Made by a program: the position numbers and the translations under genes
Notes under the pieces: generated by a model
The model's database searches: none
Seen by the model: the letters and a program-made list of their open reading frames with translations, nothing else
Told to the model about the DNA's origin: nothing
Shown here: positions 43,394 to 53,535 of the stretch, one piece after another
Layout of the letters: each line of letters starts with the position of its first letter
How positions within the stretch are numbered: position 1 is the stretch's first letter
Assembly: GCF_963678635.1 (NCBI RefSeq)
Contig: NC_087063.1
Span: forward strand, 79,717,574 to 79,779,573
DNA: 62,000 nucleotides
Reading direction: 5' to 3'
DNA from: Symsagittifera roscoffensis
Lineage: Eukaryota > Xenacoelomorpha > Acoela > Convolutidae

Positions 43394-45797
43394 TTTTCTT
43401 TACAAAGTGTTTGCAAATTATACATGCCCGGGAAGAAAGTAAGCAGAGCTTTCTTATAGTCGTAAAATGCATTCAAAATCTCGGTGGCAAAAATTAGTTA
43501 AGACATTTTGAATTTATAAAAGTACTTTTTTGTAATAATGTAAACGTAAGCTGGATTTCCTTTTGAGCTGTATAAATTCAAAACTTTTAAACAGTAAAAA
43601 TTTGATTGAAACTAAAAATTTCTGAAAATTTAGTTTATCTAGATGTTTTCGAGTAGCCTTGAGGGGAAAGTTAAACTTTTTATGAAGACCAAAGTTACAT
43701 CTTTCTAAAAATAAAAAATCTTTGTTATCTTCAAAAAATTTTCAATACTGTTTGTTTTTAAAAATAAGTTTTGACAGTTGAAGAAGACTAGAAAAACCGT
43801 AAAATCAGGGGCTTCTTTTGCTGTCTGAAAAATATCCCAAAATCGGTGCATGAAAAGTATCACATATTATCGTCTTGCAAAATTTAGAGAACATCACAAA
43901 AATTCAACGTGGATTGAAATTTCTTCCGAACACTATCATTAGGTTGTTTTCCCATTAAAGGCCGGAAATAGATTTAGAAATTTATGATTTAGTTTTTTTT
44001 GTTGTTTTTGAGTACTAAGTCAACACATCCTGTTCGATTAATAGTTTTCATGGATCTTTCTGCTCTCCAAAAGAATGATTTTGCTTTTTCGTAATTAAAA
44101 ACTTCATTTTTGAGTAAAATTTAAGTTTTTCGTCTTTGGGAAAAATTTGGGAAAAATTTGAGGTCGTCTTCGAAATTAAAATCAAAAGAAAATTCAAAAA
44201 AAAATCTTCATTACCTTCATGAAAGGATAATCTATCTTTCAATGGATTTCTTATGGAGAATACGTTATTTGATGAACATAGACTGTCCCCGCAAAGGAGA
44301 CGTTGTTCTACATCATAAACTAGACCATGTCGTACAGTTGTCATGAATGAAAATGGAGAAGAACTTTGAAAAGGCAGCAGAAATGGTTAACAAGTTACTC
44401 TTGTTTCTTCATTTGTTTTTGAAAGTGTTTTGAAAAAGAAGTTTAGTGACAAAAAATGTCACGAAAAGGATTGTGAAAATTGTTTTATATAATTTCTTGA
44501 ACGATTTCTAAACGTAGAGAAACAAAGAAGAAAAAATTTCATCAAAAGAACTTCAGAAATTTATGATTCAGTTTTCTGATTTCAGAAATTTGTGATTCAG
44601 TTTTATAATTCAGAATTTCATTAGAAAAGTTTTCAGAAAGTTTGATAGCTCAAAAAGATCCCGGACAAAAAATAATTTTATAGAGAAATGTTAAAAATGG
44701 GAGAAGTATGAAAAAAAAATTCGTAAAGAAAAAAGTTTGAAACAAAAACAAAGTGTTTTTTCTGGCCTTTTTCTTGTTCATTAGACAAAAATCAACTTTA
44801 CAACGAATATTTGTTACGATAAACAGAACAAAAACTGGCTGTGCTTCTGCTTACCGGCTAGAAAGAGACTGTTTGACAAAAGAAACAAAAATTATGGTGA
44901 TCAAAAACTGTGAAAGCTTGTTTGCAGTTTTTTTTTGCCTGCAATTTTTGCAGTAGTTTATGAATTGTAACTTCGGGTGTTTTTGAGACACTCTTTGACT
45001 AATGTATGCATGTTTTCAATCGTATTTTTCCCGAATGAAATGTTTCTGCTCATCCTTATACAAGGATTTTTTCGAATCAAAAAAATATGTAAAATTTGGG
45101 CCCAGAAAATGATTTAAAACGAGATTAAAAAGCAAAACTGTCGTGAGATTGAGATTAAAAAGCAAAACTCTAATAAGCTTTCAAAAGTTTCAAAAAGACC
45201 AGATGAACTTTCCAAAAGACCAGATGATTTATATTTTTTTGTCCTAAACCAGGGTGTGTTCAAAGAACAATTCTTTGTCGGAAACCAGGGTGCCTCAATT
45301 AAAATCGTAGTGACAAAAAAAATATTCGAAAAAGATCTCAGGTAACCGTTTTTCTTGGCTTTTTAAAAGTATTTTTTCAAGACAAGAATGTTTCCGCTTC
45401 TTAGGAAAAAAAGTACCGTGTTAGTCAGATTAATTCGATTGTTTTATTTTGAATTAAAAGGCAGTATCTGAGAGTACACAAAACAAACTTGAGAAAATTA
45501 AATTAAGAAAAAATTTTGTGTGATAAAGATTGGTTGTTTTCTCCAAAGTTCGAATATGCATGCGAGATTTTAGTATTAGAGAAACATAAAAAAATTCGAT
45601 TTGCAGAAAAGAAATGGTAAAAAACCACTATAGTGACCTCTTTTTTGAAATTTTTTGAAATAATTTTCGTATTTTTCCTCCATAAAATTAAGGATAAATT
45701 AGGTGGACTTTGAGTTCCAAAATTTGACTGTTAAATTTTAAATAGATATGGTTCTGAATGAAACTTTCGTAAAAAAAAACTTACGTAGATACTTACA
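43394..45797. other. Second part of receptor intron
   Basis: The first 235 bp complete the inverted-repeat match to the window start. Beyond that, no gene is seen. Small local duplications occur around 44560-44610 (cagaaatttRtgattcagttt twice) and 45120-45180 (gagattaaaaagcaaaact twice). Frames at 44048-44344 and 44753-44956 lack domains. Confidence 0.5.
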
Positions 45798-46254
45798 TAC
45801 AAACATACATACATACATATATACATACATACATACATACATACATACATACATACATACATACATACATACATACATACATACATACACACATTTATAC
45901 ATACATACATTCATACATACATACATACATACATACATACATACATACATACATACATACATACATACATAGATACATACATACATACATACATACATAC
46001 ATACATACATACATACATACATACATACATACATACATACATACATACATACATACATAGATACATACATACATACATACATACATACATACATACATAC
46101 ATACATACATACATACATACATACATACATACATACATACATACATACATACATACATACATACATACATACATACATACATACATACATACATACATAC
46201 ATACATACATACATACATACATACATACATACATACATACATACATACATACAC

Positions 46255-46285
<31 letters not shown>

Positions 46286-46371
46286 AACAAACATAGATGC
46301 GTACATACATACATACATACATACATACATACATACATACATACATACATACATACATACATACATACATA
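45798..46371. repeat. ATAC tetranucleotide microsatellite, about 570 bp
   Basis: A nearly uninterrupted run of catacatacata with rare variants (cacac, tata, gata). It ends about 40 bp before the acceptor of the receptor's last exon. Long frames of repeated MYVC or HTYI here are artefacts of the repeat. Confidence 0.97.
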
Positions 46372-46410
46372 ATGCGTTTTATTAAAGTTCTGTCGCTTTT
46401 TTGGCTTCAG

Positions 46411-47022
46411 AATCGGTTATCTCGATGTCAATCTTGTGTCAGAAACTCCATCAAGGACATCGAGCCATTCATTCGACTCTTTCTGACAATATTTGTGGCT
46501 ACTACTTGTTGCGCTCTTTACTACAGATCGAGTCGAACTGTTCTCGCATCAAAGCAAATTGACAGAAAGACTCTTCTCACTGCAGTCTTTGCGGCTATTA
46601 TGATTTTATGGATGATTTTGGTTTTTCCTCACGTTTTCTACGTCACTTTCATTGCAAAACATGAATTCGAACCGTTTTTTATCGGCTTAGCTTTCTATGG
46701 TGCTTCCAAACAAATGCAACACTTCGCGAATTCAGCTTATTTCCTGGTTGGCCCTGGCGCAGACTATGCGGCGAACATTCAATCTAGTTTCGAAAATGAA
46801 GCCAAACACATAATTGTGGATTTAGTTTTGCGTGTTCTTAGAATGAGTTTCGGAATACTTAATACTGTCCTTGTTCTGATTCTTCTCAAGCCTTTTCACG
46901 AGCCTATATTGAAGTTTCTACACAAAATGCGGAAAACACTGAAAAATATATACTGCTTTTTTGTGAAGATCTTCGCCAATGCTGAAACAACCCGAAAAAC
47001 TGCGGATACAGCTGAGAACTAA
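46411..47022 (+). CDS. 7TM GPCR terminal exon with TM5-TM7
   Basis: The acceptor cttttttggcttcag precedes AAT at 46411 in phase 0, matching the donor phase at 33869. Three hydrophobic spans follow: FIRLFLTIFVATTCCALYY (TM5), TAVFAAIMILWMILVFPHVF (TM6, with the Trp and Pro of that helix) and RMSFGILNTVLVLILL (TM7). The last is followed by KPFHEPILKF, in the position of the NPxxY region and helix 8, and a basic tail. The loop between TM6 and TM7 is unusually long at about 55 residues. Stop at 47020-47022. The exon joining is inferred from phase and topology, not transcripts. Confidence 0.65.
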   Translation, partial: NRLSRCQSCVRNSIKDIEPFIRLFLTIFVATTCCALYYRSSRTVLASKQIDRKTLLTAVFAAIMILWMILVFPHVFYVTFIAKHEFEPFFIGLAFYGASKQMQHFANSAYFLVGPGADYAANIQSSFENEAKHIIVDLVLRVLRMSFGILNTVLVLILLKPFHEPILKFLHKMRKTLKNIYCFFVKIFANAETTRKTADTAEN

Positions 47023-47770
47023 TTGGACAGTCCGGAAATTTCGCTTCTCAAAAATATTGACTCCGCCTTACCCGATAATAAAACTAGCTTGATAAAGTTT
47101 TGAATCTTTTCCGTTCAACGATGTTATCATGGTTTACGTTTAACAATGTGTTCAATGAAATTGTAATCGTTACCTAGTGATGAGCGCAAGAACTTTTGCT
47201 CAGCGAAGAAGTGAGCGTGTTTAGAAAAATGAAACTCTTCGTATTTTTCCGGTCACCCTTTTTTGTTTTTTAGGAGTGTTGCCGAAATGTAAAAAACCAT
47301 ACTTAAGAAAAGCCCTGTTTTCTAGCTGTTTTTGAACATGTTTGACGAAATAAAAATCTTAACGACGTCAAATTGCAGCGTCAGTCGGGAACTTATAACG
47401 TGCCACAGATAAGTATGCTAGTTCGCGTCTGGATTCAAAATTCAGAAGTTCAACAATTTTTTTTGTTTTTCTGGATTGAATTTGGTGACAAACTTTGCAA
47501 ACCAAATTATGTTAAAAAAACATGTTATGGTAGAATGCAGCGGCCAAAGTTTTTACGTTGATGCACATCCGACGGAAGTTTGTACAAAACTTCGTAACGA
47601 AATTCACCTCAGTTCAGTTTTAGCGTTTGGCCAATTTCAAGTCAACATTCTTAGTGGGAATCACTTTCAGTTTTGCCGGGAAAGAAGTCCTTGGAATCCT
47701 AACCAAAACAAAATATACTGAATGTGGTGTCATACTAATTATACTAAACGCCACCTTGGCAAAAAAATAG
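47023..47770. other. Downstream region of receptor gene
   Basis: No recognised gene. An 81-codon frame at 47476-47721 has three cysteines and no known domain; I do not call it a gene. Polyadenylation-like aataaaa occurs at about 47078. Confidence 0.4.
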
Positions 47771-47838
47771 AACTGTTCTGCCAGAATTAGCTTCGTTTTA
47801 TAGGTACCTAGTTTAGAACTCTTTTAGTTAAATTCCGG

Positions 47839-48296
47839 GTAGGATTCAGGGGCGGATTTAGGGGGGGCGGGGGGGCGGACGTTCTTCTCTCCCATTCAGG
47901 GATTCGACCCCCGGCCGACCCAAAGGGTCCCCCCTTTGATACTTTTTCAGAAATCCATTATCCATTTTTGACCGACCGACCCTAAAAATTTTCTAAAGGC
48001 GCCTTTGGCGCCAATATATACTAACTTTGAGGGGGAGCGCGCGCCAAAAATACGCGATTTTTTTTGTCAAAATTTAAATTTTTCAAAAAGTGCCCAAAAA
48101 CTGCTTTTTTGACTGTTTTTTCAAAAATTTGCCTGCGGTGCAGACAATTTTGCCAAAATTGCCGCAAAAACAGTGCTTTTAGAGAGCTCGAAAAACCAAT
48201 TTGGTCAACTTAAAAAAAGGTCGTCAAAGTTTTCGATTTTTTTTTAAATCCGCCCCCCCCCCTCGAGAAAATCCTAGATCCGCCCCTGGTAGGATT
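47839..48296. mobile_element. hAT-type MITE with 8-bp target duplication
   Basis: The element proper is 47847-48288 (442 bp). It starts caggggcggattt and ends with the inverted form, agatccgcccctg. It is flanked by gtaggatt at 47839-47846 and 48289-48296. An 8-bp duplication and CAG-type ends are characteristic of hAT transposons. It has no transposase frame, so it is non-autonomous. It has a G/C-rich internal palindrome-like stretch (for example aaaggcgcctttggcgcc). It inserted into an LTR-like repeat. Confidence 0.85.
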
Positions 48297-48520
48297 TCTC
48301 AAAGAGCAATTTTGGATAAGGTACACCGTCTGTTCGCCACGCTATCTTACTTTCGGCCGGATAGATTCGTGCAACTTTTTAGTCTAATACCGATCTTAAT
48401 CTTACTCGTATATCTCCTAGTCTCAATAGACCAGTAATACTGAATACTTTATACTGGAACTATTGCGAGGCTTAGAATCAAGAAGTGGAACTTAGGAAGA
48501 GCAATTTTTGCTGAGTTAAG
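48297..48520. repeat. LTR-like core, copy 1 (direct)
   Basis: Starting near ttttggataaggtacaccg, it shares most of its length with 49673-49850 (same orientation) and 61740-61900 (inverted). The landmarks are ttcggccggata, ttcgtgcaact and atatctcctagtctcaatag. It is followed by the LTR-like stretch homologous to 22891-23560. Confidence 0.75.
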
Positions 48521-48559
48521 TTTATTCTTACGTTTTTTGTGAGGTCATCCTAATCCTCG

Positions 48560-49160
48560 TGGTAGATTGTCTTAAAAGGACGGGTTGGGGAGAGAGTATA
48601 TCAATTAATTTGAACGATTATGTAGTGCTCTCAAGTGTGTAAGTTACAACTAAAAAAACCCTAATCATATATAGTCGGGGTTTGATTTGAAATCAAGGGT
48701 GGGAGAATAGTAAATCCTTCTAAAAGGCTCAAGTAAATTTAGATAACAAATACATCGTTAGATACCGTTGTAGCTCTTACTATTTTTAAATTTAACTATT
48801 ATTCTAGGCCTGAGTCAATTAAGAGGTAGGGCTCAAACAATGTATGAGTAACCGGAGTTCTTCATTGTTTATCTCAATTGGAATGGTTTGTCGTCGGAAA
48901 TTATCAGTTAGTCAAGGGTCGTCTATAGGGGGTTAGAAAGTGAATCGACGTTTTAGGTTGTTGGAAACTAGCTGTAAAAATTGGGGATTAGTAGTGTTGT
49001 AAAAGTTTTAATTGATCCAAGGAAATAGTTTAGGTTGAAATTAAGCAAGCATGATTCTTGACAAAATTTTATTTAAAGTCGATTATTTTAAAAAAAGAAT
49101 AGGACTTAAATTTAAATTTTGATCAATTTATGTATGTTTCAGATAAAGAGCATCAATAAC
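48560..49160 (-). repeat. LTR-like region homologous to element A 5' region
   Basis: Shared blocks with 22891-23560 are listed under that entry. Its location beyond the 3' end of element B, versus the 5' end of A, supports LTR identity. Between 49160 and 49590 nothing further is recognised. Confidence 0.55.
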
Positions 49161-49672
49161 AAAAAAGGAAAGTCCTCGCAAAGCAAGGAACTTTTATATA
49201 TTTTTCAGAAAATTACTGCAGAATTGAAAGTTTTGAGGTAGATGGCCGGGTGTAATCGAATGATAATACAGTTAATAATTATTTATCCTAGTGAGAGATA
49301 TAGCTTTGAAATAAAAAATACTGCTCATATATTGCAATTTATCTCAATGGGTGAAAATGTATTGTATATATGATATTGTAGAGAAACAGTCGTGGTAGTC
49401 TGCTTTTTCGTCTTACGATGTTGAGGCTTGGTCTCTCCTCTTGATTATATCTGGTGTCAACTTTATAATTCGTTTGATTTGATTATAATTTTTGAGACGT
49501 GGAAAAAGGCTAATTGTAATATTAATTTTGTTTATGATCGGTTTTGGTGTTTTTGATTTTGTTTGCCAGAACATTTTTTGTTTCGCTATATGTTAATTAG
49601 TACAGTTCTGTTCAAGACTCTTTTGGTCGCGCCAGATGAATTTCAGTCCGAAGTGGCTTTCTAATGAAGTAC

Positions 49673-49850
49673 TTTTGGATAAGGTACACCGTCTAATCGT
49701 CACGCGTCTAATCGCCACATCTTATTTTCGGCCGGATAGGTTCGTGTAACTTCTTCTATATCTCCTAGTCTCAATAGATATGGAATACTGAATACTTCAT
49801 ACTGGAACTATTACGAGGCTTAGAACCAAGAAGTGAAACTTAGGAATAGC
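49673..49850. repeat. LTR-like core, copy 2 (direct)
   Basis: Offset 1363 bp from copy 1. It carries a short internal duplication (gtctaatcg twice). The similarity ends near ttgctaagtaaagtt, just before the 24-nt hairpin at 49884. Confidence 0.75.
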
Positions 49851-49883
49851 AACTGTTTGCTAAGTAAAGTTCAGTCTTCTCTG

Positions 49884-49907
49884 GCTGAAACTATAAATAG
49901 TTTCAGC
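49884..49907. promoter_or_regulatory. TATA-containing hairpin
   Basis: The sequence forms an 11-bp stem (gctgaaactat with atagtttcagc) around AA and includes TATAAATA. An inverted counterpart at 61680-61699 keeps the stem with a compensated base pair. A promoter or RNA structure in the LTR is possible. Confidence 0.5.
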
Positions 49908-49909
49908 CT

Positions 49910-50660
49910 TTACACTTTTTAGACAAGTTTTAGTCAAGGATCATGATAGGTTAGTTCGAAGCCTTTTACAGAGATAAGTTATCAATAATTTTATTGACTT
50001 GTTTTAAACTGGTTCACCAACCCGGAATTTAGAGATTTTTTAAACTTTTTAAGTTCTTTCTTGTGGAGGACAGGTGGAGAATTTTCTTTTCTAATAGATT
50101 TCTTAAAAGGAGTGATGAGAGAAGAGAAACAATGCTCGTGTAGCGGAATCGTTATCTCTAAGAAAGAGAAGAAAACAGTTGCTCGTGAAAAAGGAATAGG
50201 CTGCGTGCATTTCGATCTCTTCATCAAATAGTGAGATGTGGGGTTTGACTTCTCTGAGTGAAGCGTCAATTGTCTAGCTTTCTTATTTCTGAGTTCAACA
50301 TCGAGTTGGCCAGTGTTCTATTTCAAGGGGTTTTTTTGCTGCGACACTGGCTCCATATTTTACATCTTGTGAGGGTTCTGACTGCAACAATGAAAACCAA
50401 AAAAATTGCCATTCCAGAGTCGGAGGTCGTCAAATTTTCATCACCTTTTTGGTGATAATTTCTTTGCTCTGAGAACTATTTTATATTATGTATATATCTG
50501 AACCATCTTAGTGATCTAAATTTTAGCTATGATCTTTAATAATTGTTTTCGCAAAAGCATTTTTACAAGTTTGTTTTTGAAGAGTTGCTCAGTCTAGTTC
50601 GAGTGAGCGGATGATGTTAACTTTTTCAGATCTTGCGGAAAACTTTGGAGTAGATTAAAC
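49910..50660 (-). mobile_element. Element B 3' non-coding end
   Basis: A 92-codon minus frame at 49991-50269 and a plus frame at 50258-50455 overlap and neither has a domain. I regard this as untranslated element sequence between ORF4 and the LTR-like core. Confidence 0.35.
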
Positions 50661-52246
50661 CTAGATATTTATCAATTTGTGGTTAAATCTAAGCTTGTGG
50701 ATATTTTTAGAAGGGAAATTTCAACTAGTTGGATGTATTCATGCGGGATCATAGAGGGGCGGCAGTCTTCAAATGGGAAATTATTAGTGAGGGGCGAAAT
50801 ATATTTAGTTTGTCTAACATGCTGATAGTTGCGAAGGCTGCTGCGAAGGTAAATTGTCGTTATGCAGTAGGTGAAATTAAGGAAGTATGCTGATGTGTAT
50901 TTAGAGTTGATAAACATGTAGCGTTGATGTGGGTTGTGAGATCGTGACCTGTAAAGAAAATGACGTTGAATAAATCTGTAGTATGTGGGCAAGTTTAGTT
51001 TTAAGCATGACTTTGTGGTAAAAAATCAAGCTCCTAAGGGACAAGAAAATTCAGTGTTAATTGAAAGTGATCAAATTCATCAAATTTACTTGTTTCATAA
51101 GTTTGTTTCATAAATTTTGTGTTCAATAATGCGTGGATGATTTTATGATCAGAATTTTTGTTAGTGCTGTTATGGTTGATGATGTAGTCGGTCTTTATGA
51201 AATTTTCTTTGTTAAATAAAAATTTACTGCGGTGTCAATATCATTCCGTGAGTCCTCCATGTAACGTATTATTGTGTGAACATTGTAAGTTAATGGGATT
51301 TGGTTTAATTTGCGTGCAATGACTCAATTAACTGTCCGTGAAATGCCAATGCTAGTGAATTGATTTAGGTTTAGTGCAGTGATGAGTTGGTGGACGACGA
51401 ATTTTCAAAGCTCTTCGTCATAGGCTGTGTTTCTCAATCGAACTTTGATAGCTATAGTGAAATCATAGTATGGAAGCCAAGATAGGGTGGGTAGAAGGGA
51501 AAAATCTTTAGTACATTTGGCTCGTTGGGTTTTGTTTTCTGTGTTATTATAAGGGTAATGGGCGGAGAAGAGGAGAACTTCAACTAAAAATGATGTCCAT
51601 TAGAGCGACGGGGGTGATTACTTTAGAAGGATAGGGATGATGTTGGGCGGTTGAGTAAGAACTGTGGTGGTTTGTTGTGGTGTTTCCGCTTCATAAGGAC
51701 AAAGTGTGTACAGGTGGGGGCATTCGGGCAGATGATGTAGATGACTCGGAAATTAAAGTGAAGTGAGTTAATTAGTGAAACGTTAGTGGACTGTTTGTGA
51801 TATCAATTTGCGGTTGATCAGTAAAGCAAATTGTTTAGATCATGCTCAAGCTGGTCATCAGTTATTGGGCTAGGGACATCGGATGCATTATTTGAAAGGA
51901 GAGAGAGAACGGGTGTAGCGTCACTATGGGAAGAATTTGAAATGAAATTTTTACCAGGGGTGGGGGGAGTTATGGGTGGGAAAGCTGGTTGCTAGAAATT
52001 AGTGGGCTTAAATCCTAATCTACAAATTGATCGGATGTGTAAGCTGCTTCGTTAAATAAATGGGAGTAGGTGTTAAGCGATGTTTGGGTTGAGTCGTCAG
52101 AATCCATATATAGTGAGTTAGATCAAAAACTGGGGCTAAAAACCGGTAAGGGAGTTGAGATCTGAGATGGATTTGAGAGAGTCGTGTCGGTTAAGGTTGG
52201 CGTGATAGAAAAGTGAACGGTTAGGTGATCCAAACTGTCGGCTCAT
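50660..52246 (-). pseudogene. Element B ORF4 remnant (main copy)
   Basis: The start at 52246 opens MSRQ as in element A. The N-terminal part is broken by stops. The last piece, 50672-50992, contains RPSMIPHEYIQLVEISLL, matching the C-terminal region of element A ORF4. The part up to 51240 is duplicated upstream at 53536-54542. Confidence 0.5.
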
Positions 52247-53535
52247 TGTGGAAAAAAAAAGATTTTTTAAAACAAAAGTTTATTGTGTGTGGTTGTTCGA
52301 GATTTGTTTGTATATTTTGTTTTTGAAAAGCTGTGTTATAAGGTGCTTCGTTGCATATTATTATTTTTGTGCATTCATTGTGCTACAAAAAGTGTATTTC
52401 GATAAAAGTGTGAGATGTTTTGTAAAGAGTGTTTCATTGGTAAATTGTGTAAATGTGATGAAGCTGTGGGTGTAGTAGTTGTATTGTCTTGTGGAAAGTC
52501 GTATGTGTTGGGTTTTCTTGGTAGTTTTTATTAACATCACTAATTTGTGCATCGGGAAGAACTTAATTAAATGATATGGAGATAACGACAAAAAACTGCA
52601 AAGAATGTTCTTGCTACGCTGGCTTGTCGATTGACTGGTGTGTGTATCGCGCTCGTGTCAAATATTCCCTTAAAAATGAGAGTAAAAATCCTATAAAACT
52701 AAACATTGCGTTCAAGTCAGCCAATCTTTCTAAAAGGTAATATGGCCAACCTAGAAGCTTCATATGTGTATAAAACTTAAGATACTGATTGGTGAAACAT
52801 CTTGATGCCGATATTTTTCTCCTTAAATATAAATAAATGTAATCCTTAAGGTCTTTGAATTATCCGCTACAGTCTGGTCTACAGATATCGGAAAAACCGG
52901 TTGTTTCAGAGACTTTTCGGAGATTGTGATCAACTAAATGACGTTGGATAAAGTCCAATTTTGTTAGTAGTTCTTAAAATTGTTGTGTGCCGATGTCATA
53001 ATGGATATCTGATTTTAAGTATATACCTATAGATTGTAAATTTGTATTAGGATTACGTGCTATCGCTTGCATGCTTTCTGTTGAACATTTCATTAAAGGT
53101 GGCTATGAAGTTGGGCATGGTGTATGAATATAATATTTATCTTCATTTGTATAAGCTGTACTACATTGTGGCTACATTTGGATCTACATGGGACAACTGT
53201 ATCCCTAAAACTTGTTCTGCGCGATATGGTGTCTAGGAATTCTACTTCATTTTTGTAGCACATTGGTATTCTTTGGAAGCATAGTTTATCTTCCAAGACA
53301 TATAGTGGTGAGACTTTTCAGTGCGTCCTTAACACCAAAGGATGTTTCCCTCGTAATCGGTAAAATCTGAGCGGATTATTGGCAGCAGATATTCTGCATA
53401 GGGTAATTTTAGAACTGCAAATACGAGAGATTTTGAAATTTGTGTTCATTCTAGTTCAATTACCTGATACAGTGTTCCAACACCGAATTGTGACGTTTCT
53501 TGAAAAACTCCTCCAATTGTATAATCAAGTTTCAC
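51240..53535. repeat. 2296-bp tandem duplication, unit 1
   Basis: Nearly identical to 53536-55831, with only scattered single-base differences. In element B orientation each unit holds the 3' part of env and the first kilobase of ORF4. The boundary has the microhomology atca. Confidence 0.95.

Noticed and set aside
45738-46370. Long frames encoding repeated MYVC or HTYI
   Set aside because: They are produced by the ATAC microsatellite, which has no stop in several frames.
45798-46371. CRISPR-like array
   Set aside because: The repeat unit is 4 bp with no spacers.
47476-47721. 81-residue ORF downstream of the receptor
   Set aside because: No domain, no splice or promoter evidence, and it lies next to repeats.
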